A stretch of DNA of 64,000 bases from NCBI RefSeq assembly GCF_006711645.1, contig NZ_CP041247.1, forward strand, positions 744,001 to 808,000, written 5' to 3'. Numbering within the stretch: the stretch's first letter is position 1; the number at the start of each line of letters is the position of its first letter. A program made the position numbers and the translations under genes. The stretch is from Klebsiella electrica (GTDB lineage Bacteria > Pseudomonadota > Gammaproteobacteria > Enterobacterales > Enterobacteriaceae). Of the stretch, positions 1 to 8,738 are shown one piece after another. The notes beneath the pieces were generated by a model that was not told where the DNA came from, searched no databases, and saw only the letters and a program-made list of their open reading frames with translations.

Positions 1-1131
1 CAAACCATTCGAAATCGACTGAATCACGATGATCCCCAGCAGAGCGGACCAGGCGCTGCCGCGCCCGCCGAACAGGCTGGTGCCGCCGATAACCGCCGCC
101 GCAATGGCGTTCAGGTTCACGTCGCCGGTCCCGGCCTGTTGGCTTGCCGAGGCCAGCCGGGAAGCGGCCAGAATACCGCCGAAGGTGGCGAACGTGCTAC
201 AGAGCACAAAGGCGCTGACGTAAATAGCCCGCACGTTGATCCCCGAACGGCGTGCCGCTTCGCGGTTGCCGCCAACGGCAAACATGGAGCGCCCCCATTT
301 CGTCCGCTTGAGCGCATAGTTGAGCAGCATCACGAAGGCGACGAACAGGCCGAAAATCCACGGCACGCCGCGCCCGAGATTGAGATAGAGCACGGCGGCT
401 TCAAAAATCACCGTCAGCAGAATCGCGCGCAACAACAGCGAGCTGACGGCTTCCGCCGACAGGTTCGCCGCCAGGCGGCGCGTACGCGTTTTGAGGCCAA
501 ATATCAGCATCGCCAGTCCGGGCAACAGCGCCATAAGATGAGAGAACCAGCCCGGCATCACCAGTAGCTGGCCAAAGCGCACCAGCGGCGAGGCGTAGGG
601 CAGGTTAATGCTGCCGCTGGGACCGAGAATATACAGCTGCAGCCCGAGCAGCGCCAGCAGACCGGCGAGCGTCGCCACGAAGCTCGGCATGCCGACGCGG
701 TTATACAGCAGAGCGTAAAGCAGCCCGACGGCGAGACCGCACAGCAGCGCCACGGCAATCGCCGCGGCAACCGGCCAGCCGGCATTAACCCACAGTACGC
801 CAACGATCGCCGAAGAGAGTCCGCTCATTGAGCCCACCGAAAGATCGATTTCGCCGAGCATCAGTACGCAGACGATCCCCAGAGAGATAAATCCCACGGT
901 AGCGCAGTCAAAAAGCAGGTTAACGAGGTTATTGGGGGCGATATAGACCGGGTTGAGCCAGGTGAAAACCAGGGAGATAACGATCAGCCCGGCGATGACC
1001 GGCGCGGTACCCAGATCGCCGGTTTTGATACGATTGATCTGCGCACGTACCACGCCGAACAGGCCGTCGTTGTGCCGGACGCGCTCATCGCTGCGATCAA
1101 GAGCGGGGCGGGATGCTGTCTTGCTGTTCAT
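1..1131 (-). CDS. Sugar ABC transporter permease (XylH/RbsC type), 3' end outside the window
   Basis: This is the inner-membrane permease of a sugar ABC importer. The reading frame is open from the ATG at 1131 to the window edge (377 codons seen), so the C-terminus is missing. A short polar N-terminus of about 40 residues is followed by repeated hydrophobic segments. The conserved stretch around GEIDLSVGSMSGL and the late AAVIGGTSLFGGRGS segment are typical of BPD_transp_2 permeases of the ribose/xylose class. It starts 4 nt after the ATPase gene ends, so the two are translationally close. The binding protein upstream resembles XylF, so a pentose or related monosaccharide is the likely substrate, but the actual sugar cannot be read from sequence. 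Confidence 0.9.
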   Translation of the reverse strand, partial: MNSKTASRPALDRSDERVRHNDGLFGVVRAQINRIKTGDLGTAPVIAGLIVISLVFTWLNPVYIAPNNLVNLLFDCATVGFISLGIVCVLMLGEIDLSVGSMSGLSSAIVGVLWVNAGWPVAAAIAVALLCGLAVGLLYALLYNRVGMPSFVATLAGLLALLGLQLYILGPSGSINLPYASPLVRFGQLLVMPGWFSHLMALLPGLAMLIFGLKTRTRRLAANLSAEAVSSLLLRAILLTVIFEAAVLYLNLGRGVPWIFGLFVAFVMLLNYALKRTKWGRSMFAVGGNREAARRSGINVRAIYVSAFVLCSTFATFGGILAASRLASASQQAGTGDVNLNAIAAAVIGGTSLFGGRGSAWSALLGIIVIQSISNGL

Positions 1132-1135
1132 AAAA

Positions 1136-1948
1136 TTAAATCACTCCGCAAGTGCCAGACTGCGATTTCCGTTCGACGCGACGTGACACGGCATTTTCTG
1201 TTGCACCGGTAATGGCCGCCACCAGATCCTGGTTTGAGGCGTCGGGGGTAAAGATGCCTTTATTGCGTCCGAGCCGCAGCACCACGATGCGATCGGCCAC
1301 CGCACGGACATCTTCCATGTTGTGGCTGATGATAATGACGCCGAGGCCGCGCTCGCGAACGCGCTCAATCAGATTGAGCACTTCCGCCGTCTGGGCCACC
1401 CCGAGCGCGGCGGTGGGCTCATCAAGCATGATGATTTTCGGGTTCATCAGCAGCGAACGCGCAATTGCCACCGTCTGGCGCTGGCCGCCGGAAAGCGAGG
1501 CAATCGGCTCGCGCACCGACGGGATTCTGGCCGCCAGCTCCTGCAATAACGTCCATGCCCGTACCTCCATCGCCACTTCGTCCAGTTGCAATGGCGAAAT
1601 CTCGTGGCCTAAAAACAGGTTCGCGACGACGTCGAGATTTTCGCACAGCGCTAAATCCTGAAAGACCGTGGCGATACCGTACTCCAGCGCCTTGCCCGGA
1701 CTGTCGAGAGTGATGACCTTGCCGTCAAACTCAATAGTGCCGGTCGTGGGCTGGTGTACGCCGGCGAGAATTTTCACCAGCGTGGATTTTCCCGCGCCGT
1801 TATCGCCCACCAGCGCGACCACTTCGCCGGCATGAACCTCCAGCTCGATATCCGTCAGGGCGGAGACCGCGCCGAAGTGCTTAGAAACATGACTCAGTTT
1901 CAAAATAGGTTGCCTGGTGCTGGCGACAATGTCTTGTTGTTGCGACAT
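1136..1948 (-). CDS. Sugar ABC transporter ATP-binding protein with a single nucleotide-binding domain
   Basis: This 270-residue ATPase should power the adjacent permease. Walker A is GDNGAGKST at about residues 48-56, the signature is SLSGGQRQ, Walker B is IIMLDEPTAALG, and a switch histidine lies in IIISHNMEDV. The open frame extends upstream, but the ATG at 1948 is chosen because GAGG lies just before it. XylG, RbsA and MglA of E. coli carry two fused NBDs of about 500 residues; this protein has one, like FrcA of the Sinorhizobium fructose system, so it presumably works as a homodimer. It lies 61 nt downstream of the binding-protein gene and 4 nt upstream of the permease gene. The substrate is not determined. 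Confidence 0.92.
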   Translation of the reverse strand: MSQQQDIVASTRQPILKLSHVSKHFGAVSALTDIELEVHAGEVVALVGDNGAGKSTLVKILAGVHQPTTGTIEFDGKVITLDSPGKALEYGIATVFQDLALCENLDVVANLFLGHEISPLQLDEVAMEVRAWTLLQELAARIPSVREPIASLSGGQRQTVAIARSLLMNPKIIMLDEPTAALGVAQTAEVLNLIERVRERGLGVIIISHNMEDVRAVADRIVVLRLGRNKGIFTPDASNQDLVAAITGATENAVSRRVERKSQSGTCGVI

Positions 1949-1979
1949 AAAAAAGACCTCAATGATGGCGAAACTACGC

Positions 1980-1995
1980 CCGTCGGCGACGACGG
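1980..1995 (-). other. Small hairpin between binding-protein and ATPase genes
   Basis: A perfect 6-bp stem (CCGTCG/CGACGG) with a 4-nt loop sits in the 61-nt gap. Such hairpins after binding-protein genes often protect the upstream mRNA so that the binding protein is made in excess. That role is an inference. Confidence 0.35.
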
Positions 1996-2009
1996 ACGCA
2001 GGGGCAGCA

Positions 2010-3056
2010 TTACTTCTCAATACCTAATTTCTGGCAGGCCGCGGTGTATTCACCGGTACACACCTGAGCGTAGGTCTGGATCTTTTTATCGAAAATTTCC
2101 GCTTTGATATTTTTGGCGGTGATGACCGCCGGGGTAAACAGCTGAGAAGGCGTGTTGTACAGCGTGGTGCTCGCCTGCGGTTTCTTACCCTGCATGAGTT
2201 CCACGGCCACTTTCGCCGCCGCGGCGGCAACGATTTCTGACGGTTTGGAGATGGTGTTGTACTGGTCGCCAGCGATGATGAGCTGCAGCGCGGCAATCGT
2301 CGCATCGTTACCGGTGACCGGCGGAACCGGCTGTACGCCGGCGGCTTTAAAGGCGGCAATGGCGCCGCCGCCGGTGCCGTCATTGGCCGCGACGACGCCT
2401 TTAATTTTGTCCCCGAAGCGGGTTATTTGCCCGGCGGCCCACTCCTGCGCTTTTGGCGGCGCCCATTCCGGCGTATCAAACTCCGCCAGCGTTTTATACC
2501 CCGACTCTTTCAGGCCGCGATGGATACCGTCGCGAATCAACCCGGCGGCGGCATCGGTCGGCGAGCCGTTAATTTGCAGAACGCCGGCATCTTTCGCCAC
2601 GCCGCTCGCTTTCAGATGGTCGACCAACGATTTAGCAATCGCATAGCCGATACCTTCGTTATCAAACGAGACGTAAAAATCGGCAGGCTTGCCGGGGATC
2701 GGGCGATCGTAAGCGATCACTTTAACATCCTGAGCCTGGGCATTTTCGACCAGCGCCGCCGCCGCGGAGGAGTCCACCGGATCGAGGACGATAATTTTCG
2801 CCCCCTGGGCAATGACCGAATTGAACTGCTGCTGTTGCAGCGTCGCGCTGGCGTTAGCGTTTTGATAAATGACCTTACACTCTGCACACAGTTTGCTCAT
2901 TTCCGCTTTGAAACCGGGGAAATCATGCTGCTCATAACGCGTGGAGGCCTGGTCGGGCATGAGAAATGCCACGGTAGCGGATTCGGCGGCTTGCGCCGAG
3001 GCGGCGATACCACCGGATATGGTGGCGAGTGCGATAAAAATATTACGGTAATTCAT
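2010..3056 (-). CDS. Periplasmic sugar-binding protein, XylF-like
   Basis: The product is a 348-residue periplasmic binding protein of the ribose/xylose class (Peripla_BP_4 fold). It begins with a signal peptide (MNYRNIFIALATISGG, cleavage probably after AQAAE). The motifs LMPDQASTRYEQHD, IVLDPVDSSAA, VIAYDRPI and GVVAANDGTGGGAIAA recall XylF. It is the first gene of the three-gene transport operon, with AAGAGGG just before the ATG at 3056. Xylose or another pentose is the most reasonable guess from family resemblance, but ligand residues cannot be assigned without a structure-based alignment. Confidence 0.9.
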   Translation of the reverse strand: MNYRNIFIALATISGGIAASAQAAESATVAFLMPDQASTRYEQHDFPGFKAEMSKLCAECKVIYQNANASATLQQQQFNSVIAQGAKIIVLDPVDSSAAAALVENAQAQDVKVIAYDRPIPGKPADFYVSFDNEGIGYAIAKSLVDHLKASGVAKDAGVLQINGSPTDAAAGLIRDGIHRGLKESGYKTLAEFDTPEWAPPKAQEWAAGQITRFGDKIKGVVAANDGTGGGAIAAFKAAGVQPVPPVTGNDATIAALQLIIAGDQYNTISKPSEIVAAAAAKVAVELMQGKKPQASTTLYNTPSQLFTPAVITAKNIKAEIFDKKIQTYAQVCTGEYTAACQKLGIEK

Positions 3057-3327
3057 TATATTACCCTCTTTTTTATATGCTTGAGCCCGCCGGCCGGAGC
3101 CGACGTCATAAAGACTTTTTTAATAAGAGTTACTAATAATTCACATGTAGGATACTTCGGTTTTACATTTGCTCAACCGATGAAGCAGGATTACCACCGC
3201 GCTAAAACGGAGTCAAGAAATGGAAAAAAGTCGATGCGGATTTGTGATTGGCTGCAAAGAATTGCATAAAAAACGATCGGGCAATTTGACCGGTTCGCGG
3301 ACAAAAAACGGACGGAGAAGTGGGGGA
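3057..3327 (-). promoter_or_regulatory. Upstream region of the sugar ABC operon
   Basis: About 270 bp without a credible gene. It must hold the promoter for the ABC operon, which reads leftward. It is AT-rich near 3110-3200. A GTGATTG half-site near 3245 is compatible with weak CRP binding. I see no convincing full operator and no divergent regulator gene. Confidence 0.5.
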
Positions 3328-3365
3328 GCAAAGAACAACCACGGACGGTCGAGGACCGCCCGTGG
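3328..3365 (-). terminator. Rho-independent terminator of hemW
   Basis: An 11-bp stem with one mismatch (CCACGG-A-CGGTC / GACCG-C-CCGTGG, 3339-3365) is followed on the minus strand by a T-rich tail (TTGTTCTTT). It begins 4 nt after the hemW stop. Confidence 0.75.
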
Positions 3366-3368
3366 GGA

Positions 3369-4508
3369 TTACTCTTCGCTGAGAAACAGTTCCAGCAGCG
3401 AGTTTAAAAACAGCTTGCCGTGCTCGGTTATCTGCCAGTTGTGCTCATCTTCCGCCAGGTAGCCTTGGGCGATGGCGGCATCAATTTGCGGCCGGATCAC
3501 GCATTCTTCCAGACCGGTATAGCGGCTGAATTCACTGCGTGGCGCCGCTTCCAGCAGACGGAAGCGGTTCATAAAGAACTCGAAGGGTTTGTCGGCGGCT
3601 GCCACGTCATGCTGGCGCTCGAGGTAGCGACCTTCCATATAGCCCCGCGGATGGCGCGTTTTTGCCGTACGCAGAATGCGCCCGCCCGGGAAGGTGATTT
3701 TCCCGTGCGCGCCGCAGCCGATACCAAGGTAGTCGCCAAAACGCCAGTAGTTGAGGTTGTGCTGGCACTGGTAGCCCGGCTTCGCGTAGGCCGAGGTCTC
3801 ATACTGCTGATAACCTGCCGCCGTCAGCAGACGATGTCCCTGCTCAAAGATATCCCACAGGGCGTCGTCATCCGGCAGCACCGGCGGACGGGAGCCAAAC
3901 AGGGTATTCGGCTCAATGGTCAGCTGATACCAGGAGAGATGCGGTGGATTCAGCTCGATGGCCTGACGCAGATCGTCCAGCGCCTCTTCCAGCGACTGGT
4001 CCGGCAGGCCGTGCATCAGGTCGAGATTGAAGCTGCGCAGCCCGAGACCACTGGCCAGTTGCGCCGCCCGTTTCGCCTCTGCGGGGCCGTGAATGCGGCC
4101 CAGGCGTTGTAGTTTCGGTTCGCTAAAGCTTTGCACGCCGATGGAGATGCGGTTGACGCCCGCCCGCTGGTACTCCACGAAGCGATCGGCCTCCACGGTG
4201 CCTGGGTTGGCCTCCATGGTGATCTCCGCACCCGCGGCCAGCGGCAGGCAGTCGCGCACGCCGTCGAGCAGGGTTTGCATCGCCGGCCCGGAGAGCAGGC
4301 TCGGCGTTCCTCCACCGATAAAAATCGTGCCGATCTCACGTCCCTGGGCGTAGGCGGCATCGGCCCGCAGGTCGGTCAGCAGATGCTGCACATAATCGTC
4401 GTGCGGCACCTCGCCTTTTAGCGCATGCGAGTTAAAGTCGCAGTACGGGCATTTCTGCACGCACCAGGGAATATGAATATACAGGCTCAGAGGCGGCAAA
4501 TTAGCCAT
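3369..4508 (-). CDS. hemW: Heme chaperone HemW (radical SAM family)
   Basis: HemW is a radical SAM protein related to coproporphyrinogen dehydrogenase HemN that acts as a heme chaperone rather than as the oxidase. The CX3CX2C cluster motif is at residues 16-23 (C16, C20, C23), followed by the SAM-binding GGGTPSLL motif and a C-terminal HemN domain. The length of 379 residues matches the E. coli protein. It overlaps the end of rdgB by 8 nt and is the last gene of the yggS-yggT-yggU-rdgB-hemW run, the same order as in E. coli. A strong hairpin terminator follows directly. Confidence 0.97.
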   Translation of the reverse strand: MANLPPLSLYIHIPWCVQKCPYCDFNSHALKGEVPHDDYVQHLLTDLRADAAYAQGREIGTIFIGGGTPSLLSGPAMQTLLDGVRDCLPLAAGAEITMEANPGTVEADRFVEYQRAGVNRISIGVQSFSEPKLQRLGRIHGPAEAKRAAQLASGLGLRSFNLDLMHGLPDQSLEEALDDLRQAIELNPPHLSWYQLTIEPNTLFGSRPPVLPDDDALWDIFEQGHRLLTAAGYQQYETSAYAKPGYQCQHNLNYWRFGDYLGIGCGAHGKITFPGGRILRTAKTRHPRGYMEGRYLERQHDVAAADKPFEFFMNRFRLLEAAPRSEFSRYTGLEECVIRPQIDAAIAQGYLAEDEHNWQITEHGKLFLNSLLELFLSEE

Positions 4509-5094
4509 TACGTAATGCTTCCAGTAACAGTTTTAACGCGCGTCCGCGATGGGAAATCGCGCTTTTTTCTTCACGGCTCAGCTCCGCCGCGGTCTTGCCC
4601 TCGGACGGAACAAAGAAAATCGGATCGTAGCCGAAACCACCGTTGCCCGCCGCCTGACGGGTAATGACCCCGGGCCAGCTGCCGTGACAAACAACCGGCG
4701 TCGGGTCGGCAGCATGGCGCAGATAGACCAGCACGCAGTGGAACTGCGCCTGACGCTGGTCGTCCGGGACCTCCTTCAGGGCATCGAGCAGCTTTTCCAG
4801 GTTCTGCTGGTCGCTGGCGTCTTCCCCGGAGTAGCGAGCAGAATAGATCCCCGGCGCGCCGCCCAGCGCATCTACCGCAATCCCTGAGTCGTCGGCAATT
4901 GCCGGTAAACCGGTTATCTGCGCGGCATGACGGGCTTTCAGAATCGCATTTTCGATAAAGGTCAGTCCGGTTTCCTCGGCGGAATCTACGCCCAGATCGG
5001 TTTGCGCAACGATATCCAGTCCAAAATCTTCCAGCAGCGAGGCTAGCTCGCGAACTTTCCCGGCGTTACCGGTGGCGAGAACAACTTTTTGCAT
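4501..5094 (-). CDS. rdgB: XTP/dITP diphosphatase RdgB
   Basis: RdgB hydrolyses dITP, XTP and related non-canonical purine triphosphates to monophosphates, keeping them out of DNA and RNA. The Ham1 family motifs are clear: [11 protein letters not shown] at the N-terminus, [24 protein letters not shown] in the middle (split here only for naming), and GFGYDPIFF near the end. Two ATGs are adjacent (5097 and 5094). The second is chosen because AGGA lies 6 nt upstream of it and because it gives the usual 197 residues. The 3' end overlaps hemW by 8 nt. Confidence 0.97.
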   Translation of the reverse strand: MQKVVLATGNAGKVRELASLLEDFGLDIVAQTDLGVDSAEETGLTFIENAILKARHAAQITGLPAIADDSGIAVDALGGAPGIYSARYSGEDASDQQNLEKLLDALKEVPDDQRQAQFHCVLVYLRHAADPTPVVCHGSWPGVITRQAAGNGGFGYDPIFFVPSEGKTAAELSREEKSAISHRGRALKLLLEALRNG

Positions 5095-5106
5095 CATTAA
5101 TCCTGT

Positions 5107-5397
5107 CTATTTTGTCAGTGCCGCGACCGCAGTCGGGATCTGTTGCGGGTTGATGATTTTTATCTGTTTGTGGCGGCCAAGCTCCCCTTTTTCAAGCAGA
5201 ACCTGGCTTTTCGCGACACGAAACTGTTTGGCGAGGAATTTAACCAGGTGGGCATTGGCCTGGCCATCTACGGGGGGAGCGGTAATGGCGACTTTCAGTT
5301 CGTCGCCATGTAAACCAACGATGCTGTCACGGCTGGCCTTGGGCTGAATATACAGCCGCAACACCAGCCCGTCGGCGCAGGCTTCGACGGCACTCAT
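5107..5397 (-). CDS. yggU: DUF167 family protein YggU
   Basis: A 96-residue member of the small DUF167/UPF0235 family, with a conserved core around [28 protein letters not shown] and [12 protein letters not shown]. The structure of the family is known but its function is not. The ATG at 5397 is preferred over the in-frame ATG at 5409 because it makes an ATGA overlap with the yggT stop codon, a common sign of translational coupling. It sits between yggT and rdgB in the conserved operon. Confidence 0.93.
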   Translation of the reverse strand: MSAVEACADGLVLRLYIQPKASRDSIVGLHGDELKVAITAPPVDGQANAHLVKFLAKQFRVAKSQVLLEKGELGRHKQIKIINPQQIPTAVAALTK

Positions 5398-5960
5398 AGC
5401 GCCATCCACAGCCCCGGAAGCAGGACGTTACCCGTCGCCTGCAGCAGTTCGGCGATGCCCATATTGACCACGTACAGCAGCAGCACCAGCACCATCGGCG
5501 AGAAGTCGATACCCCCCATCGACGGCAGCATTTTGCGGATCGGGCGCAGCAGCGGATCGGCCAGTTGCATCAGAACAAACTCCACCGGACTACGACCCTG
5601 GCTTACCCAGCTCATGATAGCCATCAGCAGCAGCACCCAGAATATCAGCAGGCCGACGGTCTTTATCAGAATCAGCAGCGCGGAGATCCAGATAATCGGC
5701 TGGAAGGTGACCACCATAAACAGCACGATGGCTTTCACGACGCAGAGAATAAAGGCGACCAGCAGCGAGGAGCTGTCGATGGGCCCCATGGCCGGGATAA
5801 TGCGTCGCAGCGGCCCCACGACAGGCTGGGTGACCTTAACGATAAACTGCGAAAACGGGTTGTAAAAATCGCAGCGTGCCCACTGCATCCAGACGCGTAG
5901 CAACATGATCATCGTGTAGAGTTCAATGACCGTTGCCAGCAGGAAAGTCAACGTCTTCAT
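5394..5960 (-). CDS. yggT: YggT family integral membrane protein
   Basis: A 188-residue inner-membrane protein made of two repeated YGGT domains. Each has two hydrophobic segments and a motif of the type [21 protein letters not shown] (first copy, near residues 34-54) or [18 protein letters not shown] (second copy). YggT proteins have been tied to osmotic tolerance and, in other bacteria, to cell envelope organisation; the molecular role is not settled. It is encoded 17 nt after yggS and overlaps yggU by 4 nt. Confidence 0.95.
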   Translation of the reverse strand: MKTLTFLLATVIELYTMIMLLRVWMQWARCDFYNPFSQFIVKVTQPVVGPLRRIIPAMGPIDSSSLLVAFILCVVKAIVLFMVVTFQPIIWISALLILIKTVGLLIFWVLLLMAIMSWVSQGRSPVEFVLMQLADPLLRPIRKMLPSMGGIDFSPMVLVLLLYVVNMGIAELLQATGNVLLPGLWMAL

Positions 5961-5977
5961 GGCGTTCCTCAGATTCC

Positions 5978-6682
5978 TTAATTTTTGCTGTAGTCGCGCG
6001 CACCGAAAATTGCGGTACCGATGCGCACCATCGTGCTTCCCGCCGCGATTGCGGCTTCCATATCATCCGACATGCCCAAAGACAACGTATCGACCGTAGG
6101 GTATTGCGTTTTCAATCGCGCAAATGCTACCGCCATTTGTTGGGCCACGGCAAACTGCCTTACATATTCTGACTCAGGCGCCGGAATAGCCATTAACCCG
6201 CGTAGCTGCAGGTTGGGCAGAGCGGCAATCTCCGCTGCCAGCGCATCCAGCGCTGACAGCGGAAGGCCCGACTTGCTCTGTTCGTCACTAATGTTTATTT
6301 GAATCAAGACATTAAGCGGCGGAAGATGCGAAGGGCGCTGCTCGCTAAGCCGCATGGCGATTTTCAGACGATCGACGGTGTGGCACCAGTCAAAATGTTC
6401 CGCCACCAGACGACTTTTGTTGGACTGCAGCGGCCCGATAAAGTGCCACTGCAGCGAACAGGTGCCCGCTTCCTGGAAGTAGCGGATTTTTTCCACCCCT
6501 TCCTGGACGTAGTTTTCGCCAAAAGCCACCTGGCCTGCGGCTATCGCTTCTTCAATCGCACTCGCAGGCTTAGTTTTACTCACTGCAAGCAACGTAATTT
6601 CTTCTGGAGCGCGGCCGCAGCGTGCGGCAGCGTCTGAGATTTTGTCCCGGACCTGTGCCAGGTTATGCGCAATATCGTTCAT
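5978..6682 (-). CDS. yggS: PLP homeostasis protein YggS (PLPBP)
   Basis: YggS is a TIM-barrel protein that binds pyridoxal 5'-phosphate through a lysine and maintains vitamin B6 and amino-acid balance without known catalytic activity. The PLP lysine is K36 in LLAVSKTKP, and the phosphate-binding C-terminal motif LSLGMSDDMEAAI is present. The open frame extends upstream, but the ATG at 6682 gives 234 residues, equal to the E. coli protein, and leaves only 16 bp to the divergent yggR start. It is the first gene of the leftward yggS-T-U-rdgB-hemW operon. Confidence 0.96.
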   Translation of the reverse strand: MNDIAHNLAQVRDKISDAAARCGRAPEEITLLAVSKTKPASAIEEAIAAGQVAFGENYVQEGVEKIRYFQEAGTCSLQWHFIGPLQSNKSRLVAEHFDWCHTVDRLKIAMRLSEQRPSHLPPLNVLIQINISDEQSKSGLPLSALDALAAEIAALPNLQLRGLMAIPAPESEYVRQFAVAQQMAVAFARLKTQYPTVDTLSLGMSDDMEAAIAAGSTMVRIGTAIFGARDYSKN

Positions 6683-6698
6683 ATTCCGAGGATGTGTT

Positions 6699-7679
6699 AT
6701 GGAGCTGGAAGAAATCGTGGCCCTTAGTGTAAAGCATAATGTCTCCGATCTACACCTGTGCAATACCTCGGCAGCGCGCTGGCGTCGGCAGGGAAAGCTT
6801 GAGCCGGCGCCATTTCACACGCCGGATATCGTGAAATGGCTTGATACGTGGCTCGATGAGCATCAGCGCGCGCACTGGCTGGCCAACGGACAGGTCGATT
6901 TTGCCTTAGCCCCCGTCGGCGTACCGCGCCTTCGTGCCAACGCATTTTCTCACGCTCAGGGGATTTCGTTAGCGCTGCGCCTGTTGCCGGAAAGCTGCCC
7001 CCGGATTGAGGCGCTGCATGTGCCCGCGGCGCTGACGGAACTGCTGAATGAAGAAAGCGGTTTGATTCTGGTAACCGGCGCCACCGGCAGCGGTAAGTCG
7101 ACCACGCTGGCGGCGATGGTCAATCATCTCAACCAGCAGCGCGAAGGGCATATTCTGACCCTTGAAGATCCGGTGGAGTTTGTCCATCACAGCGAGCGAT
7201 GTCTGATTCAGCAGCGTGAAATCGGGCGCGACTGCCCCTCTTTTTCCTCGGCGCTGCGGGCGGCACTGCGCCAGGATCCCGATGTGATTCTGCTGGGTGA
7301 GCTGCGCGACAGCGAAACGATCCGCCTGGCGCTGACCGCTGCCGAGACCGGACATCTGGTGATGGCCACGCTGCATACCCGAGGTGCGGCGCAGGCGATT
7401 GAGCGACTGGTGGATGTCTTCCCCGCGCAGGAAAAAGAACCCATACGTAGCCAGCTAGCGGGAAGTTTATGTGCGGTGCTGGCACAAAAATTACTGCCGA
7501 CAGCGTCAGGGGGAAGAGTTGCGCTATACGAGCTTTTGCTGAACACCCTGGCGGTAGCGAATTTGATCCGCGAAGGGAAAACTCATCAACTGCCGGGGGT
7601 GATGCAAACCGGGCAACAAGCCGGCATGCTGACTTTTACGCAAAGTTTTCAACAGCGTGTGGCAGCGGGCCTGTTATAA
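6699..7679 (+). CDS. yggR: PilT-family ATPase YggR
   Basis: A 326-residue type II/IV secretion ATPase similar to the pilus retraction motor PilT. Walker A GATGSGKST lies at about residues 127-135. The Asp box LTLEDPVE and Walker B PDVILLGELRD (usually GEMRD in PilT) follow, then the His box AETGHLVMATLHT. No pilin or pilus assembly gene is nearby, so its partner is not evident; in E. coli the gene is also solitary. The ATG at 6699 is chosen by comparison with the 326-residue E. coli protein. It is divergent from yggS with 16 bp between the two start codons. Confidence 0.93.
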   Translation: MELEEIVALSVKHNVSDLHLCNTSAARWRRQGKLEPAPFHTPDIVKWLDTWLDEHQRAHWLANGQVDFALAPVGVPRLRANAFSHAQGISLALRLLPESCPRIEALHVPAALTELLNEESGLILVTGATGSGKSTTLAAMVNHLNQQREGHILTLEDPVEFVHHSERCLIQQREIGRDCPSFSSALRAALRQDPDVILLGELRDSETIRLALTAAETGHLVMATLHTRGAAQAIERLVDVFPAQEKEPIRSQLAGSLCAVLAQKLLPTASGGRVALYELLLNTLAVANLIREGKTHQLPGVMQTGQQAGMLTFTQSFQQRVAAGLL

Positions 7680-8014
7680 GCGCCGTTTTAATATCCAGTT
7701 GTCATGCCAGTGCGTTGTTATCGTAATGTTTTATGAATGTTTGCGGTTATTAGGGATGAATATCACATACGACTAAATGACTACGTCAAATTAATGACCC
7801 CCATGAAATGGTAGTTGACATTTTTCTCGCAAAATAAAGAAAAAAATAAGATTATCTTTTGACACTTTTCATATGTTCGACTTATGCTGTTTATGGAGAT
7901 AGGACGTTTCCTATGAAATATTTTTTTAAAATGTAAATTTATTAATTTTTTGTAATTTTAAGTTTAATTCATTTAACCGCTACGATGGTGGGTATTTGCT
8001 AAGGAGAGTTTTAA
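7680..8014 (+). promoter_or_regulatory. AT-rich leader of the CsgD-like regulator, with a candidate promoter
   Basis: 335 bp without a gene, far more AT-rich than the flanking genes. TTGACA at 7859-7864 and TATGCT at 7883-7888 (18-bp spacer) form a good sigma-70 candidate. Transcription from there would give a 5' leader of about 120 nt before the GTG start at 8015. A second TTGACA at 7815 has no clear -10 partner. The AT-rich tract is a likely H-NS target, which is an inference. Confidence 0.55.
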
Positions 8015-8668
8015 GTGATTAATTTTTCAGGCAATTCATCCAATTCTTGTCAGATTGTTTTTATTACTCATCCGTCAATTCAGAGTAAGGCGTTTGCCAC
8101 TTACCTGACCGATACTTTGTCGGTTATGGTGACGCTTCATAATATTAACAAACCGCTAACTCAACGGTTGCCGAAAGAATCAGTAATATTATTTGATATT
8201 GCTGTATCGAATAAAAAGCTCAATGGGCTGTGGCGAGATCTTATTCGGTCTTATGCGGAAAATCCGCGACTGCTGATTATCAATAGCGCACAAAAATATG
8301 AGCTTTATGAAATGACGCAGTGGCCTGCGCTGTACGGCGTTTTCCGCCATGACGATGATGAATCGCGTTTAATTGAGGGCGTTAAGGCCGTACTTAATGG
8401 CGAACAGACGGCTGAATTGAGCGTGATGCACCCGGCGATGTATGCCGTGGATCAGACATCGCTGCCGACGGAGAGGTCGCCGCTGACCGAGCGTGAATGT
8501 GAAATTCTCAATGAATTACGCTGCGGCGCAACCAATATGGATATTGCTCGTGCGCTGTTTATCAGTGAAAACACGGTACGCACGCATCTGTACAATGTTT
8601 TCCGTAAGCTGAGCGTAAAAAACCGCACCCAGGCCGTCAGCTGGGCGAATGAACATTTGCGTCACTAG
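8015..8668 (+). CDS. CsgD-like LuxR-family transcriptional regulator
   Basis: A 217-residue regulator with an N-terminal receiver-like domain and a C-terminal LuxR/FixJ helix-turn-helix (about residues 150-215). The C-terminus, with LTERECEILNELRCGA, LFISENTVRTHLYNVF and KNRTQAVSWANEHLR, is strikingly close to CsgD, the master regulator of curli and cellulose. The N-terminal half is also CsgD-like (TLHNINK, WPALYGVF). It starts with GTG, 6 nt after a strong AAGGAGAG at 8001-8008. No curli genes adjoin it, and E. coli K-12 has no gene at this position, so it is probably a paralogue with its own targets. Function is inferred only as a DNA-binding regulator. Confidence 0.88.
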   Translation: MINFSGNSSNSCQIVFITHPSIQSKAFATYLTDTLSVMVTLHNINKPLTQRLPKESVILFDIAVSNKKLNGLWRDLIRSYAENPRLLIINSAQKYELYEMTQWPALYGVFRHDDDESRLIEGVKAVLNGEQTAELSVMHPAMYAVDQTSLPTERSPLTERECEILNELRCGATNMDIARALFISENTVRTHLYNVFRKLSVKNRTQAVSWANEHLRH

Positions 8669-8690
8669 GCATTAAGACAGGCGAAAGTGC

Positions 8691-8722
8691 GATGGCGCCA
8701 CTTTGCAGAAGTGGGCGCCATC
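8691..8722. terminator. Hairpin between convergent csgD-like gene and ruvX
   Basis: A 13-bp stem with a single bulge (GATGGCGCCACTT / AAGTGGGCGCCATC) and a 5-nt loop lies between the two stops. There is no clear T-run, so its role as a shared terminator is likely but not certain. Confidence 0.5.
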
Positions 8723-8738
8723 ATCATGGCGAGCGGGA

